64,000 bases of DNA from Bin16 sp965206315 (GTDB lineage: Bacteria; Chloroflexota; Dehalococcoidia; Lucifugimonadales; Australimonadaceae). Where the stretch lies: contig OZ242210.1 of NCBI GenBank assembly GCA_965206315.1, forward strand, positions 1,550,001 to 1,614,000, given 5' to 3'. A program made the position numbers and the translations under genes. The notes under the pieces were generated by a model, which was given only the letters and a program-made list of their open reading frames with translations, had not been told where the DNA came from and searched no databases. Below, piece by piece: positions 15,956 through 25,404 of the stretch; the first letter of the stretch is position 1; each line of letters starts with the position of its first letter.

Positions 15956-17074
15956 GTGAGAAAGTTTTCGCTCGTATTGAGCACGATGCTTGCGCTGTTG
16001 GTGGTGGCCGCCGCGTGCGGCTCCGACCCGACGGCGACTCCGGTCCCACCGACCGCAACGCCGACAGCGGCCATGGTTGAGATGACGCTGGAAGAGAAGC
16101 TCTACGAAGAGGCGAAGGCCACCAACAACGGCGAGATCAGCTGGGTGTTCCCGACGCGAGCAGCCCAGGCTGAGCAGGTCATCGCGGTGTTCGAGGCGGA
16201 CTACCCCGGCCTGACCGTCATCCACACCCAGAAGAGCACCAGTGAGGTCACCGAGGGCCTGCTCCTGGAGCACCAGGCGGGCAAGATAACGGCAGACGTT
16301 GCCGACCCCGGACGTGACAGGCGGTTGCTCGACCGTGGCGTCTTCAGCGACAGCTCGGACATCTTCGCGGACCTCGGCATCGCTGAGGGTGCGATCTACG
16401 CCGACGGTCTGGCGACGCTGTACGTGCCACTGGCGCACGGCGTCATGTACAACACCGACCGCGTGAAGGGCGACGACATCCCCCAGACGTACGAGGACCT
16501 GCTCGACCCGATGTGGAAGGACGACCTCGTGCTGGAAGACCGGCTGAAGGGCTTCATCTACCTGACCGACCTCGAGGAGTACGGCGGCCGCTACGAGAAC
16601 CTCTGGCCCGAGGACCAGGTGGCCGACTTCCTGAGCAAACTGGCCGCACAGGAGCCCAAGATCCTCCACGGCAACACCGCAGTCTCCAACGACGTGGCGA
16701 GCGGTGAGAGCGCTATCAGCCCGGACGTCAACGTCGCCTCCATCGGTACCGCTATCTCTCAGGGCCACCCGGTGGAGTTGGCGCCGGTTACCCCGAACGC
16801 CATCGAACAGTGGCTCGTTGGCGCCGTTGCCGGCGGGCCGAACCCGCAAGGCGGGCGGCTCTTCCTTCGCTGGCTCCTGAGTGTCGACGGCGGGATTCCG
16901 GTGCGTGTCGAGGTCCAGCCTGGCACGAGCCTCGATGTGGACTCAGGCGACCCGATCGCTATCCGAGCCGAGAACCTGGGTCTGAAGATCGGCTACACCG
17001 GTATCGAGATGGCAGACCACTTCACGCGGCTGCAGATCAAGTACCGCGAGATTCTCGGTATCCCGACCAGTTAG
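15956..17074 (+). CDS. Ferric-type ABC importer substrate-binding lipoprotein (module 2)
   Basis: 372 residues. The start MRKFSLVLSTMLALLVVAAA leads to ACGSDPTATP, matching the lipobox and linker of the first SBP in this cluster. The mature part has ISWVFPTRAAQAEQVIAVF, SGESAISPDVNV and GRLFLRWLLS typical of iron(III)-class SBPs. GTG 15956 was chosen because it starts MRK like its paralogue and has GAGGGAGGA at proper distance; an in-frame ATG six bases earlier would place that site too close. It is the first gene of the second importer module and is followed by a strong hairpin. Confidence 0.82.
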   Translation: MRKFSLVLSTMLALLVVAAACGSDPTATPVPPTATPTAAMVEMTLEEKLYEEAKATNNGEISWVFPTRAAQAEQVIAVFEADYPGLTVIHTQKSTSEVTEGLLLEHQAGKITADVADPGRDRRLLDRGVFSDSSDIFADLGIAEGAIYADGLATLYVPLAHGVMYNTDRVKGDDIPQTYEDLLDPMWKDDLVLEDRLKGFIYLTDLEEYGGRYENLWPEDQVADFLSKLAAQEPKILHGNTAVSNDVASGESAISPDVNVASIGTAISQGHPVELAPVTPNAIEQWLVGAVAGGPNPQGGRLFLRWLLSVDGGIPVRVEVQPGTSLDVDSGDPIAIRAENLGLKIGYTGIEMADHFTRLQIKYREILGIPTS

Positions 17075-17090
17075 TTAAGAACGGGTGAAC

Positions 17091-17115
17091 GGGCCGGGCT
17101 TCCAAAGCCCGGCCC
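17091..17115 (+). terminator. Intercistronic hairpin between SBP and permease
   Basis: GGGCCGGGCTT (17091-17101) pairs perfectly with AAGCCCGGCCC (17105-17115) around a three-base loop. A second palindromic set, GCCCTCTCCC and GGGAGAGGGC, follows and covers the region before the permease ribosome site. Such elements often keep SBP mRNA abundant relative to permease mRNA. No T-run is present. Confidence 0.5.
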
Positions 17116-17181
17116 ATGCCCTCTCCCACTACACACGCCGCGCCCTGCAGGGCAGTGTGCGGGAGAGGGCACGGAGGCGTG

Positions 17182-18927
17182 ATGGCGATCTCCACACAGG
17201 CAGTGCGCAGAGCACTACCGGGTCGGTTCACGACCCTGGAACCCCAGTACGTCATACTGGTTGGCGGGCTGGGGCTCATCCTCGCGCTGCTCGTCATCGC
17301 TCCGCTGGTCATCCTCCTCTTCTACAGCCTGTGGAGCGTCGGTCCCGCCGACTCTGGCGGCTCGTTCACGCTGGAGAACTACCGCAAGACGTTCCTCTCC
17401 AGCACCACCTACGAGCTCCTGTTCAACACTGCCGCCTTCGGCCTGGGCTCCGTGGCTATCGGCTTGGTATTCGGGGTCACACTTGCGTGGATCGTCGAGC
17501 GCACCAACGCTCCGCTCCGCAACTTCGCGTTCGTCGTCGCCATCATCACAGCGGGCATCCCGCCCATCCTCTACGCGATGACGTGGGTGTTCCTGCTCAA
17601 CCCGCGCACCGGGGTGTTCAACATCCCCTTCACGCAGTGGATGGGTTGGCGCGAGGGCATCTTCGATCCACACACCCTCGGCACCCTCATCGTTGTCGAG
17701 TCGTTCCGCCTGACGCCGACGATCTTCCTGATGACCGTCGGCCTCTTCCGCAGCATGGACCCCGCGCTGGAGGAAGCTGCTTCCGCCTCGGGCGCAAACA
17801 CGTTCACGACGATGCGGCGGGTGACGCTTCCCGTCATGTTGCCGGGACTGCTCGGCGTCACCATCTTCGTAGGCACCGCGACCATCGGCATCTTCGAGAT
17901 TCCGGCTATCCTCGGGATGCCGGAAGGCATCCACGTCTTTGCGACGCGCATCTATCTCGCGACGAGCCAGGTGCCCCGGGACTACGGACTCGCGACGAGC
18001 CTCGGCACTATTGCCGCGGCCATAGGCATCGTCGGCATCTTCTACTATCACCGCGTGACGCGTATCCAGCAGAAGTTCGCGACGATCACCGGCAAGGGTT
18101 ACCGGCCGCGACGGATAGACCTGGGCGGCTTCCGCAAGTGGGCGGGAGCAGCCATCATCGGGTACTTCTTCCTCATGGTGGTGCTGCCTGCGGTCGTGCT
18201 GATCTACGCGAGCACGCAGCCCTTCTTCCGGCCACCGTCCATCATGGCGTTCCAGTCCGCGAACCTCGATGCCTACCGGCTTATCTTCAAGCAGGAAGCC
18301 TTCTGGATAGGGCTCAAGAACTCGCTGATACTCATCGCCGTTGTTCCCGCGTCCACCATCCTGCTGTCCGCCATCGTCTCGTGGATCGTCGTCCGCTCGA
18401 AGGCGCGCGGACGGGGTCTGCTGGACACACTGGCGTTCGTGCCGTTCACCGCTCCGAGCATCGTGTTCGGCCTCGCGTTCCTGCTCATCGCGTTCTGGGT
18501 TGACTGGATACCCATCTACGGCACGATATGGCTCATCGCGCTGGTGCACCTGGCGCGGTTCCTCGCCTACGGCACCCGGGCGACGAACGGCGCGATGTTC
18601 CAGTTGCACAAGGAGCTGGAGGAGGCCGGCTCCGTGAGCGGTGTCGGCTGGCTCACGGTGTTCCGACGGATAACGCTGCGCCTGCTCGTGCCCTCGCTGG
18701 TGGCGGGCTGGCTGTGGGTGGCCATCCACAGCGGACGTGAGCTCTCCATGGCGCTGCTGCTCACCACGCGCGACAACCAGATACTCTCCATCGTGACCTG
18801 GGGCGCGTGGGAGAACGGGCGCATCGACGAAGCGACGGCGTTCGGCGTAGTCCTCATGGCGCTCATGACGACCATCGTCATCGTGGCGCGGTTCGTCACG
18901 CTGCGCCTCACGAGAGAACACGGGTAG
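17182..18927 (+). CDS. Fused ABC importer permease, ferric type (module 2)
   Basis: A 581-residue protein with two BPD_transp_1 domains. The EAA loops are EEAASASGANTFTTM near residue 197 and EEAGSVSGVGWLTVF near residue 480. It is the paralogue of the permease at 12667 but clearly diverged. ATG 17182 follows ACGGAGGCG; an earlier in-frame ATG would start inside the hairpin region and add an unlikely polar stretch. Ten bases separate its stop from the next ATPase start, so those two are one transcript. It would form the channel for module 2. Confidence 0.88.
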   Translation: MAISTQAVRRALPGRFTTLEPQYVILVGGLGLILALLVIAPLVILLFYSLWSVGPADSGGSFTLENYRKTFLSSTTYELLFNTAAFGLGSVAIGLVFGVTLAWIVERTNAPLRNFAFVVAIITAGIPPILYAMTWVFLLNPRTGVFNIPFTQWMGWREGIFDPHTLGTLIVVESFRLTPTIFLMTVGLFRSMDPALEEAASASGANTFTTMRRVTLPVMLPGLLGVTIFVGTATIGIFEIPAILGMPEGIHVFATRIYLATSQVPRDYGLATSLGTIAAAIGIVGIFYYHRVTRIQQKFATITGKGYRPRRIDLGGFRKWAGAAIIGYFFLMVVLPAVVLIYASTQPFFRPPSIMAFQSANLDAYRLIFKQEAFWIGLKNSLILIAVVPASTILLSAIVSWIVVRSKARGRGLLDTLAFVPFTAPSIVFGLAFLLIAFWVDWIPIYGTIWLIALVHLARFLAYGTRATNGAMFQLHKELEEAGSVSGVGWLTVFRRITLRLLVPSLVAGWLWVAIHSGRELSMALLLTTRDNQILSIVTWGAWENGRIDEATAFGVVLMALMTTIVIVARFVTLRLTREHG

Positions 18928-18937
18928 GGGAGAGCGT

Positions 18938-20110
18938 ATGCCTGCAACGGTGCGAGTCACGGACCTGGTGAAGCGGTACGCCACGGACGAGGGCGCGGTG
19001 AACGCCGTCCGCGGGGTGTCGTTTGAGGTGGAGCACGGCGAGTTCTTCACCCTGCTCGGCCCGTCCGGCTGCGGCAAGTCGACGACGCTCCGCTGCATCG
19101 CCGGGCTGGAGAAGGCGGACGGCGGCGAGATCGTGATCGACGACCTCGTGGTCATCTCCCGGAGCGGCGCGCACGTCCCGGCGCACCAGCGCCCCATCGG
19201 CATGGTGTTCCAGTCGTACGCCATCTGGCCGCACATGGACGTGTACGACAACGTGGCGTTCCCCATCTCGCAGGGCAAGGGCAAGCTGCCCAAGGCCGAG
19301 GTGCGCGAGCGTGTCATGGAGGCGCTGAGCCTGGTGCGGCTCGACGGCCTGGAGCGGCGGCCTGCGCCCCAGCTCTCCGGAGGCCAGCAGCAGCGGCTCG
19401 CGCTCGCGCGGGCGCTCGTGCGGCAGCCGAAGGCGCTGCTGCTCGACGAGCCGCTCTCGAACCTCGACGCCAAGCTCCGCGACGACATGCGCGTCGAGCT
19501 GAAGACGCTCACCGAGCGGTTGAACATCACCACGCTCTTCGTGACGCACGACCAGCTGGAGGCGCTGACGCTCTCCGACAAGATAGCCGTGATGCGGGAC
19601 GGCGAGATCGTCCAGCTCGGCGGACCGAAGGACATCTACGACGACCCGAACTCGCGGTTCACGGCGGAGTTCATCGGCACGACCAACCTGCTCGAGGGGA
19701 CGGTCGCCAGCCGCGAAGGCGACGTGATGCGGGTCGAGACGCCGCAGGGGACGATTAACTGCGCCGCGGTCGAGCTGGTCGAGCCGGGCGACAGCGCGGC
19801 GATCGCGATCCGACCCGCGAACATCGGCGTCTCAGCCGAGCGGCGCGAGGCCGACAACGTCATCGAGGGCGAAGTCGAGACCGTCGTCTTCCTCGGCGAC
19901 TCGGTGGACTGCCGCGTGGACGTCGGCGGCGCGGTCATCCGTGCCTTCGTTCACGCGTCTCAGCCGATCGCTCGCGGCGACCGCGTGTTCCTGACGATGA
20001 ACGCCGGGGACTGCCGGTTGCTCCCGGCGGAGGCCGCCTTCGTCGAGGAGGAAGGGGGCGGCGGGTCATCTGTGCAGATGTCGGCGGGGGCGCCGCCCGC
20101 CGTGGCGTAG
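18938..20110 (+). CDS. ABC importer ATPase, ferric/CUT type (module 2)
   Basis: 390 residues, with Walker A GPSGCGKS (41-48), signature LSGGQQQRLALARAL (from 146), Walker B ALLLDEP near 166-172 and a TOBE-like C-terminal region. It pairs with the fused permease just upstream. Both ATPases of the cluster share the stretch MVFQSYAIWPHM, which suggests the two modules arose by duplication. ATG 18938 has GGGGAGAG upstream. The last 20 residues are Gly/Ser/Pro-rich and probably disordered. After the stop the repeat-rich gap at 20111 begins. Confidence 0.92.
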   Translation: MPATVRVTDLVKRYATDEGAVNAVRGVSFEVEHGEFFTLLGPSGCGKSTTLRCIAGLEKADGGEIVIDDLVVISRSGAHVPAHQRPIGMVFQSYAIWPHMDVYDNVAFPISQGKGKLPKAEVRERVMEALSLVRLDGLERRPAPQLSGGQQQRLALARALVRQPKALLLDEPLSNLDAKLRDDMRVELKTLTERLNITTLFVTHDQLEALTLSDKIAVMRDGEIVQLGGPKDIYDDPNSRFTAEFIGTTNLLEGTVASREGDVMRVETPQGTINCAAVELVEPGDSAAIAIRPANIGVSAERREADNVIEGEVETVVFLGDSVDCRVDVGGAVIRAFVHASQPIARGDRVFLTMNAGDCRLLPAEAAFVEEEGGGGSSVQMSAGAPPAVA

Positions 20111-20297
20111 GCCCTCAACCCGCCCGCGTCCGAAGGCCCTCACCCGCCGCGCAAGCACGTCGACCTCTCCCCCAGGAGAGGTGGAGCAAACACACCGCCT
20201 CACGCCTCATCCCCGCATGGCCCTCACCCTAACCCTCTCCCTCAGGAGAGGTGGGCTGGCTCCCCTCGCCCCTTGGGAGAGGGGCTGGGGGTGAGGG
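20111..20297. repeat. Dispersed-repeat mosaic (CCCTCACCC / CTCTCCC-AGGAGAGG family)
   Basis: The gap between two genes is filled by copies of a short palindromic unit: CTCTCCCCCAGGAGAGG near 20167, CTCTCCCTCAGGAGAGG near 20237 and an inverted copy, CTTGGGAGAGGGG, near 20271, each next to CCCTCACCC or its complement GGGTGAGGG. No gene is seen. The same unit occurs near 29266, 32163, 51984 and 52089. Confidence 0.75.
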
Positions 20298-21398
20298 TCA
20301 CGAGACGTCGCGGGCGCGGAAGCCGTAGAAGCGCTCCGCGTTCTCGTGGAGCACCATCGCCTTCTCCGCCGCCGTCATCTCGCACTCCAGCACTTCCTCG
20401 ATCTCGTGGCGGACGCTCTCGCGGTTCACCTCGTGCGGGAAGTCGGACGAGTACATGAACGCCTCCGGCCCCGCGACCTTCACCGCGTAGGGCAGCGAGA
20501 ACTCGCCGCCCTCGCAGCCGACGTAGATGCGGCCCTCGCGCACCTGCCGCACGGTGTAGTCGAAGATGGACTCGCCGTCGAGCAGCCGGATGTACTTGGC
20601 GTCGGGGTCGAACGGGATGTGGGTGGCCCAGGACTCGTCGAGCCGTTCGAGGCAGAGGAGGAACCAGGAGACGCCGCCCTCCAGGAAGCCGATGCGGATG
20701 CCGGGGAACTTGTCGTAGATGCCGTTCATGAGGATGCCGGCGAACGAGACCATGATGCCGAACGGGTGGCCGAGGCCGTGGACGGCGGGGTAGATGTTCA
20801 TGTTGTCCAGCCCCATGCCGCTGTGGCAGCCGCCGTGGACGCCCAGGCAGCAGCCGAGGCGCTCCGCTTCCTCGTAGATGGGCCAGTACTCCGGCGAGCC
20901 GACGTGCGCCTTGAGGCCGGTGGACGGCAGCATCGCGCCCACGAAGCCGAGCTCCTCGACGGAGCGCCGCAGCTCGGCGACCGCGGCCTCGGGGTCCTGC
21001 ATGGGGATGAGGGCCATGCCCTTGAAGCGGGAGTCGTTCTGCATGTAGGCGTCGTAGACCCAGTCGTTGTAGGCGCGGCAGACCGCTATCGCCCAGTCGA
21101 TGGAGACGATCTTGCCGTAGGCGAGGGCGGAGGTGGGGTAGAGGACGGATGCGCTGATGCCGGCTGCGCCCATGAAGCGCTTCCAGCCGTCGGTGCCGGA
21201 GCGTTCGAACGAGCCGGGCGGGAGCTGGATGAGCGACGCCGAATGCAGGTGGTCGAGCGGCGGGAAGAGCCGCCCCAGCTCGAACGGCCCGCGCTCGCGG
21301 TAGCCGGGCGGCATGAGTGCGCTGATGCCCTCCGGGTCCTCGAAGAGGTGTCCGTCCGCGTCGATGATGGTTTCCAGGTCAACGCTCTTCGTTGCCAT
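20298..21398 (-). CDS. Amidohydrolase-2 family (PF04909) protein
   Basis: 366 residues, starting MATKSVDLETIIDADGHLFE. The D15-x-H17 pair is the first metal motif. Further family blocks are CRAYNDWVYDAYM near residue 108, LGVHGGCHSGMG near 193, FPGIRIGFLEGGVSWF near 240 and the late YSSDFPHEV near 325. The barrel fold suggests a decarboxylase or C-C/lactone hydrolase with unknown substrate. ATG 21398 has GGAGGACACC upstream on the minus strand. It stands alone between repeat-filled gaps, downstream of and convergent with the importer cluster. Confidence 0.85.
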   Translation of the reverse strand: MATKSVDLETIIDADGHLFEDPEGISALMPPGYRERGPFELGRLFPPLDHLHSASLIQLPPGSFERSGTDGWKRFMGAAGISASVLYPTSALAYGKIVSIDWAIAVCRAYNDWVYDAYMQNDSRFKGMALIPMQDPEAAVAELRRSVEELGFVGAMLPSTGLKAHVGSPEYWPIYEEAERLGCCLGVHGGCHSGMGLDNMNIYPAVHGLGHPFGIMVSFAGILMNGIYDKFPGIRIGFLEGGVSWFLLCLERLDESWATHIPFDPDAKYIRLLDGESIFDYTVRQVREGRIYVGCEGGEFSLPYAVKVAGPEAFMYSSDFPHEVNRESVRHEIEEVLECEMTAAEKAMVLHENAERFYGFRARDVS

Positions 21399-21510
21399 GG
21401 CGGTGTCCTCCTGTGTTCCGTGCTGTTCCTTGCGCGGAGTATAGACGACGCTGCTGTCCGATGCTGTCGCCCTTCATCTACTCGTTCGTGCTCACCGCTC
21501 AGGCTTCCCC

Positions 21511-21714
21511 GTCGTTCCTGCGCAGGCAGGAACCTCGCAGCCCTGAGCCTTCTCAAGGTGACATTTGGTGCCATTCGGTGACACGCCGCTCTCCTGCGCA
21601 GGGGGCTGCCATGCCGAGCGGAACGCAGACAGGAGCTTCGCTGCCTCGGTGTGGGGCGGAGTCGGGTGTCTGGTCCCTTCCCCCTTGAGGGGGGAAGGTT
21701 AGGATGGGGGTGAG
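21511..21714. repeat. Dispersed repeats in a 398-bp gene-free stretch
   Basis: Between 21399 and 21796 no gene is convincing. A GTCGTTCCTGCG-type palindrome (21511-21537, arms GTTCCTGC/GCAGGAAC) and a CCCTTCCCCCTTGAGGGGGGAAGG unit (about 21676-21700) continuing into TTAGGATGGGGGTGA are copies of window-wide repeat families. The unit at 21676 sits downstream of the convergent small gene and may act as its terminator. Confidence 0.7.
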
Positions 21715-21796
21715 CCGGCGGGGTTGCGGAGGACGAGCTGCGCGCCCAGGTCCGCGCCGGCCCCTCTCATCGAATCCCCCGTACCACGTCATGGGG

Positions 21797-22060
21797 CTAG
21801 ACGACCAACTTCCGACGCTTCTCACTGATGTAGTGAATGGCCGCCCGCCCGGGAGGGATGCCCTTGCGCTGGAGCTCATCGAGGACAACCTTAAGGTCAG
21901 GGGATGCGGCTCTGATCCTCCCCTTGAACACCGCGACGTGGCAGTCGGGGTACTTCCTCTTGAGTTCCTCATGGTGCTCTGTGAAGTACTGGTCGTCCTT
22001 GACGAACTGCTTGTACTCGGCCATGAGCACGTCGTCCGGGGGAAGATCATAGGTCGTCAT
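21797..22060 (-). CDS. Small protein resembling DUF5678-type proteins
   Basis: An 87-residue acidic-to-basic protein starting MTTYDLPPDDVLMAEYKQFV. The stretch KYPDCHVAVFKGRIRAASPD followed by LKVVLDELQRKGIPPGRAA resembles the short DUF5678-like pattern (a protein writes its own 'this is my value' strand-helix), but this is only a resemblance. ATG 22060 has AAGGAACCG upstream; the frame is open further up, but that part is encoded by a repeat and is unlikely to be translated. It is divergent from the defence cassette, so it might be part of that island. Function is unknown. Confidence 0.55.
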   Translation of the reverse strand: MTTYDLPPDDVLMAEYKQFVKDDQYFTEHHEELKRKYPDCHVAVFKGRIRAASPDLKVVLDELQRKGIPPGRAAIHYISEKRRKLVV

Positions 22061-22201
22061 GGTTCTCGGTTCCTTCCATCCATCTCCTGTCGGAACAGGG
22101 TACCGCAGTGTGCTACTCGTGGCTACGCGAAGCGCAGCAACCAGGGTAGCGGCTGCAGGCGCGACCGCGAAAGGGGCGGGTGTCAGCAATCCTCCCCTTC
22201 C

Positions 22202-22228
22202 GTCGTTCCTGCGAAGGCAGGAACCTCG
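22202..22228. repeat. Dispersed GTTCCTGC palindrome upstream of the defence cassette
   Basis: GTCGTTCCTGCGAAGGCAGG then AACCTCG is another copy of the 27-base palindrome seen at 21511, 44925 and 52038. A TAGTAT box at 22264-22269 just after it may serve as -10 for the DUF499 gene. Confidence 0.65.
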
Positions 22229-22296
22229 CTTGGGCGGGTGTCGCGGGAGGGAAGAGAGCATAGTAGTATGCTCGCACCCCAGCGGAGGTTGATTGA

Positions 22297-25200
22297 TTGA
22301 CGACTGCGAGACCGAACCGGGACTGCTTGCTGGAAGCCGTGGACATCTACCGCGACGCGATGCGTCCGTTCATCATCCGCGAGTTGAAGAAGCAGCGGGG
22401 AGTGAAACCAGAGGATGCTATACGACAATCCCTTCCTCCGGCCAAGCAGGACCAGTTCGTCAAGAACCTTGCGCAGTATGGTGGACTCGAATCGGCTATA
22501 GATGTCAACGACTTCCCCGCCATCGTGCAGCGGAACAGAGAAGCGTTCCAAGCGTGCTACAACAGGAATCCCGCTTTTCTGAGCAAGCTCTGGGACGTGG
22601 TCGAGGGACGGAATGCGGTATCGCACCCGGGGAACCAGGATATTGATAGTGAGTTTGCCCGCACGCGCCTCTCTCTCATCATCGAAGCGCTCGATATTGT
22701 GGGCGCGGCGCAGAAAGCAGAGGTCGGACAGATACGAGACCGTCTGCTGGCGCCTACGTCGGAGCCCTCCGCCTCTCCTCCGGCGCAGGAATCCACCAAC
22801 GGCAGGTCTTCGCAGCAGCGTGGCGGTTCCGCGAACCTGAAACCGTGGCGCGACGTTATCCGCCCTCGCCACGACGTGATGCAAGGCACGTATGCGATGG
22901 CGAGGTTCGCCGCCAATCTGCAGCAGGTGTACGACGGGCGCGCCGAGAATGAGTATGGCAACCCGGTCAGCTTCTTCGCGCAGACCTACATGACCCCGGG
23001 CCTCCGCGCACTGCTCCTCAACACGCTCAAACGGGTGGGCGGCGCGGGCGGAGACCCCGTTATCCAGACGAAGACCGGGTTCGGCGGGGGCAAAACGCAC
23101 AGCCTCATCGCCCTGTACCACCTGGCGAAGCACGCTTCGGCGCTCGTGAATCCGGCGGGAGACCACCGCGACGGCGAGCGCGTCCGGGAGGAGATACGCG
23201 GCATCGCAACCGAGGCGGGGCTGGACCCCGACGCCCTGCCCGACGTGCGTGTGGCCGTCCTTGACGGCACGCACCTCTCTCCGGCCGACACTGCCGTCAC
23301 GAGCGAGAAGAGCGATCCCCTCAACACCCTATGGGGTGTGATGGCCTACCAGCTCGGCGGGCAGGAGGGTTACGACGTCATCGGCAACGCCGCCCGCAGC
23401 GGCACTGCGCCAGGCGGCGACCTGCTCAGCGCGCTGTTCCGATCGGTCGGCCCGTGCGCCATCCTGCTGGACGAACTGGTCGCCTACGCCCGCAACGCCG
23501 ACGCCGAGATGCAGTCGCGCATCTACACCTTCGTGCAGGCGCTCACGCAGGCTGCGGGCGCAGCAGGGAACGTCGTGGTCGTGGTGACCTTGCTGGAGAG
23601 CGATCGTCAAGCCGGGGGTGAGCGCGGTGAGCAGGCACTCGCCTCGCTGGAAGCCATCCTCGGGCGTATCGAGACCGTATGGGAGCCGCTGCGAATAGAC
23701 GAGGCGTTCGAGGTCGTGCGGCGCAGGCTCTTTGGCGCGGAGATGGACGAGGCGGAGCGTGATCGCACCTGCCAGGCGTTCGCTGCGATGTACCAACGCG
23801 CGCGCGCCGAGTACCCGCAGCAGATGGGGGAAGGGCGCTACCTGGAGCGGCTCAAGGCGTGCTATCCGGTCCACCCGGAGATATTCGACCGCCTCTACGA
23901 GGACTGGTCCGCGATATCGGACTTCCAGCGCACGCGGGGCGTGCTTCGCATGATGGCTGTAGCCGTTAGTCGCCTCTACCGGCAGAACGATGCCGCGCCC
24001 CTCATCATGCCTGCGCATCTTCCGCTGGACGACCCCGCCCTCGGGAACGAATTCACGAGGCTGCTCTCCGGCAACTGGCGTCCGGTGCTCTCCGAAGTTG
24101 ACAGCGATGGCTCCAAGGTGGATGAGATAGACGGGGGGTTGGAGCGGTTCGGCAGCGTTGGGGGCGCGGCGCGCCGGCTGGCCCGGACGATCTTCCTCGG
24201 CAGCGCTCCGACCGGAGCAGTGAAGGGCATCGACCTGAAGCGCGTGCACGTTGGCGTCATGCAGCCCGGTCACGGCGTTGCCGACTACAACGACGCCCTC
24301 CGCCGCATGACGGAGCAGCTCTACTTCCTGTACAGCGCAGACGGCCGTTACTACTTCCACGTCGAGGAGAACCTGAACAAAGTCGTCAGCGACCGCATGC
24401 GCGACCTCGAGACCGCGCGCGATGTGGATACCCACATCACCGGTGCGCTGCTTCCTGATGCGTGCGGACGGCGCAGCAACGTTATCCTCTGCCCACCGGA
24501 CTCGGCTGGCGTGCCAGACGCCGACCTAGTGCGCCTCGTCGTCCTGCCGCCGGACAAGTCGCTTTCAAATCGCTCGCAGGAGGCGGACGACGCGGAACCT
24601 TGGGCGCTGGAACTCCTCCGCAATCGCGGCGACGCCGGACGAGTGCGCCGCAATACGCTGCTCTTCCTGACCGCAAGGAAGGACGAGATACGCAACCTGC
24701 GCAGTGCAGTCAGCAAGTACCTGGCATGGCGCTCTATTCTTACCGGAGACCGTGCGCTGTCCCTGCAGGGCGACCGCGCCAGCACGGCCCAAGCGAACCT
24801 GCGCAGTGCCGAGAGTGAGACGCGGGACGCGCTCCTCAACGCCTACCGCTGGACGCTTGCGCCCGTGCAGGACGATCCGCAGAAGGCGGACTACCGTCTG
24901 CAGGCGATGCAGGCACCGCGCTCGAACGACGGCAACATCATCGAGGGCGCCTTCCAAAAACTCATCGATGAAGAGCAACTCATCACCCACCTTTCTGTCG
25001 CTTCGCTCGTGCGCTTCCTCGACGAATACGCTTGGAGCATCGAGGCGCACGCCGAGCACGTCAGCGTCGATACGCTATGGGACATGCTCACGAGCAACGT
25101 CTACATGGAGCGACTCCGCGGCAAGGAGGTGCTCACGGAGTGCATTAAACAGGGCGTGCGCGAAGGCGCGTTCGGCTGTGCTGCCATGGTCACCATCGAC

Positions 25201-25404
25201 GGCTACATTGGCCTGCGCTACGGTGAACCGCCGCAGAATATCCCCCTGATGGGTGAAACCGATATTCGATTCGTTGTTCCTGCCGAGAAAGCGCAGGAAA
25301 TCATACGTAAAACCGACGAAAAACGTTATATCGATGGGGGGGGCAGATTCTACGAATCCCGACGCCCCGCCAGGCTTTGGCGGCGTAACGCCTTGGCCGC
25401 CTGA
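22297..25404 (+). CDS. DUF499 ATPase with N-terminal HEPN-like domain, C-terminus displaced by a G8 run
   Basis: A 1035-codon frame. Residues 1-140 resemble the Swt1/HEPN-type domain, with R105-N-A-V-S-H110 matching the Rx4H ribonuclease motif. A DUF499 (PF04465) P-loop ATPase follows: Walker A TGFGGGKT (260-267) and Walker B CAILLDE (387-393). DUF499 genes recur beside DUF1156 methyltransferases in defence-type loci. The start is TTG 22297 with GCGGAGG upstream. Normal sequence ends at codon 1013, where a run of eight G (25336-25343) shifts the frame and adds an unrelated tail. The true C-terminal domain continues in the +1 frame to 25669; G7 would give one protein of about 1123 residues. 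Confidence 0.8.
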   Translation: MTTARPNRDCLLEAVDIYRDAMRPFIIRELKKQRGVKPEDAIRQSLPPAKQDQFVKNLAQYGGLESAIDVNDFPAIVQRNREAFQACYNRNPAFLSKLWDVVEGRNAVSHPGNQDIDSEFARTRLSLIIEALDIVGAAQKAEVGQIRDRLLAPTSEPSASPPAQESTNGRSSQQRGGSANLKPWRDVIRPRHDVMQGTYAMARFAANLQQVYDGRAENEYGNPVSFFAQTYMTPGLRALLLNTLKRVGGAGGDPVIQTKTGFGGGKTHSLIALYHLAKHASALVNPAGDHRDGERVREEIRGIATEAGLDPDALPDVRVAVLDGTHLSPADTAVTSEKSDPLNTLWGVMAYQLGGQEGYDVIGNAARSGTAPGGDLLSALFRSVGPCAILLDELVAYARNADAEMQSRIYTFVQALTQAAGAAGNVVVVVTLLESDRQAGGERGEQALASLEAILGRIETVWEPLRIDEAFEVVRRRLFGAEMDEAERDRTCQAFAAMYQRARAEYPQQMGEGRYLERLKACYPVHPEIFDRLYEDWSAISDFQRTRGVLRMMAVAVSRLYRQNDAAPLIMPAHLPLDDPALGNEFTRLLSGNWRPVLSEVDSDGSKVDEIDGGLERFGSVGGAARRLARTIFLGSAPTGAVKGIDLKRVHVGVMQPGHGVADYNDALRRMTEQLYFLYSADGRYYFHVEENLNKVVSDRMRDLETARDVDTHITGALLPDACGRRSNVILCPPDSAGVPDADLVRLVVLPPDKSLSNRSQEADDAEPWALELLRNRGDAGRVRRNTLLFLTARKDEIRNLRSAVSKYLAWRSILTGDRALSLQGDRASTAQANLRSAESETRDALLNAYRWTLAPVQDDPQKADYRLQAMQAPRSNDGNIIEGAFQKLIDEEQLITHLSVASLVRFLDEYAWSIEAHAEHVSVDTLWDMLTSNVYMERLRGKEVLTECIKQGVREGAFGCAAMVTIDGYIGLRYGEPPQNIPLMGETDIRFVVPAEKAQEIIRKTDEKRYIDGGGRFYESRRPARLWRRNALAA
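25336..25343 (+). other. G8 homopolymer at the DUF499 frame break
   Basis: Eight consecutive G lie between codon 1013 and the out-of-frame C-terminal domain. Loss of one G (or gain of two) restores a single frame. Poly-G tracts of this length are known slippage sites in phase-variable genes, but they are also frequent sequencing and assembly error sites. Confidence 0.7.

Noticed and set aside
17215..19635. Very long open frame on the minus strand opposite the second permease/ATPase
   Set aside because: It is antisense to two well supported ABC genes, is low-complexity with Arg/His/Asp runs and has no family motif; GC-rich third positions create such frames.
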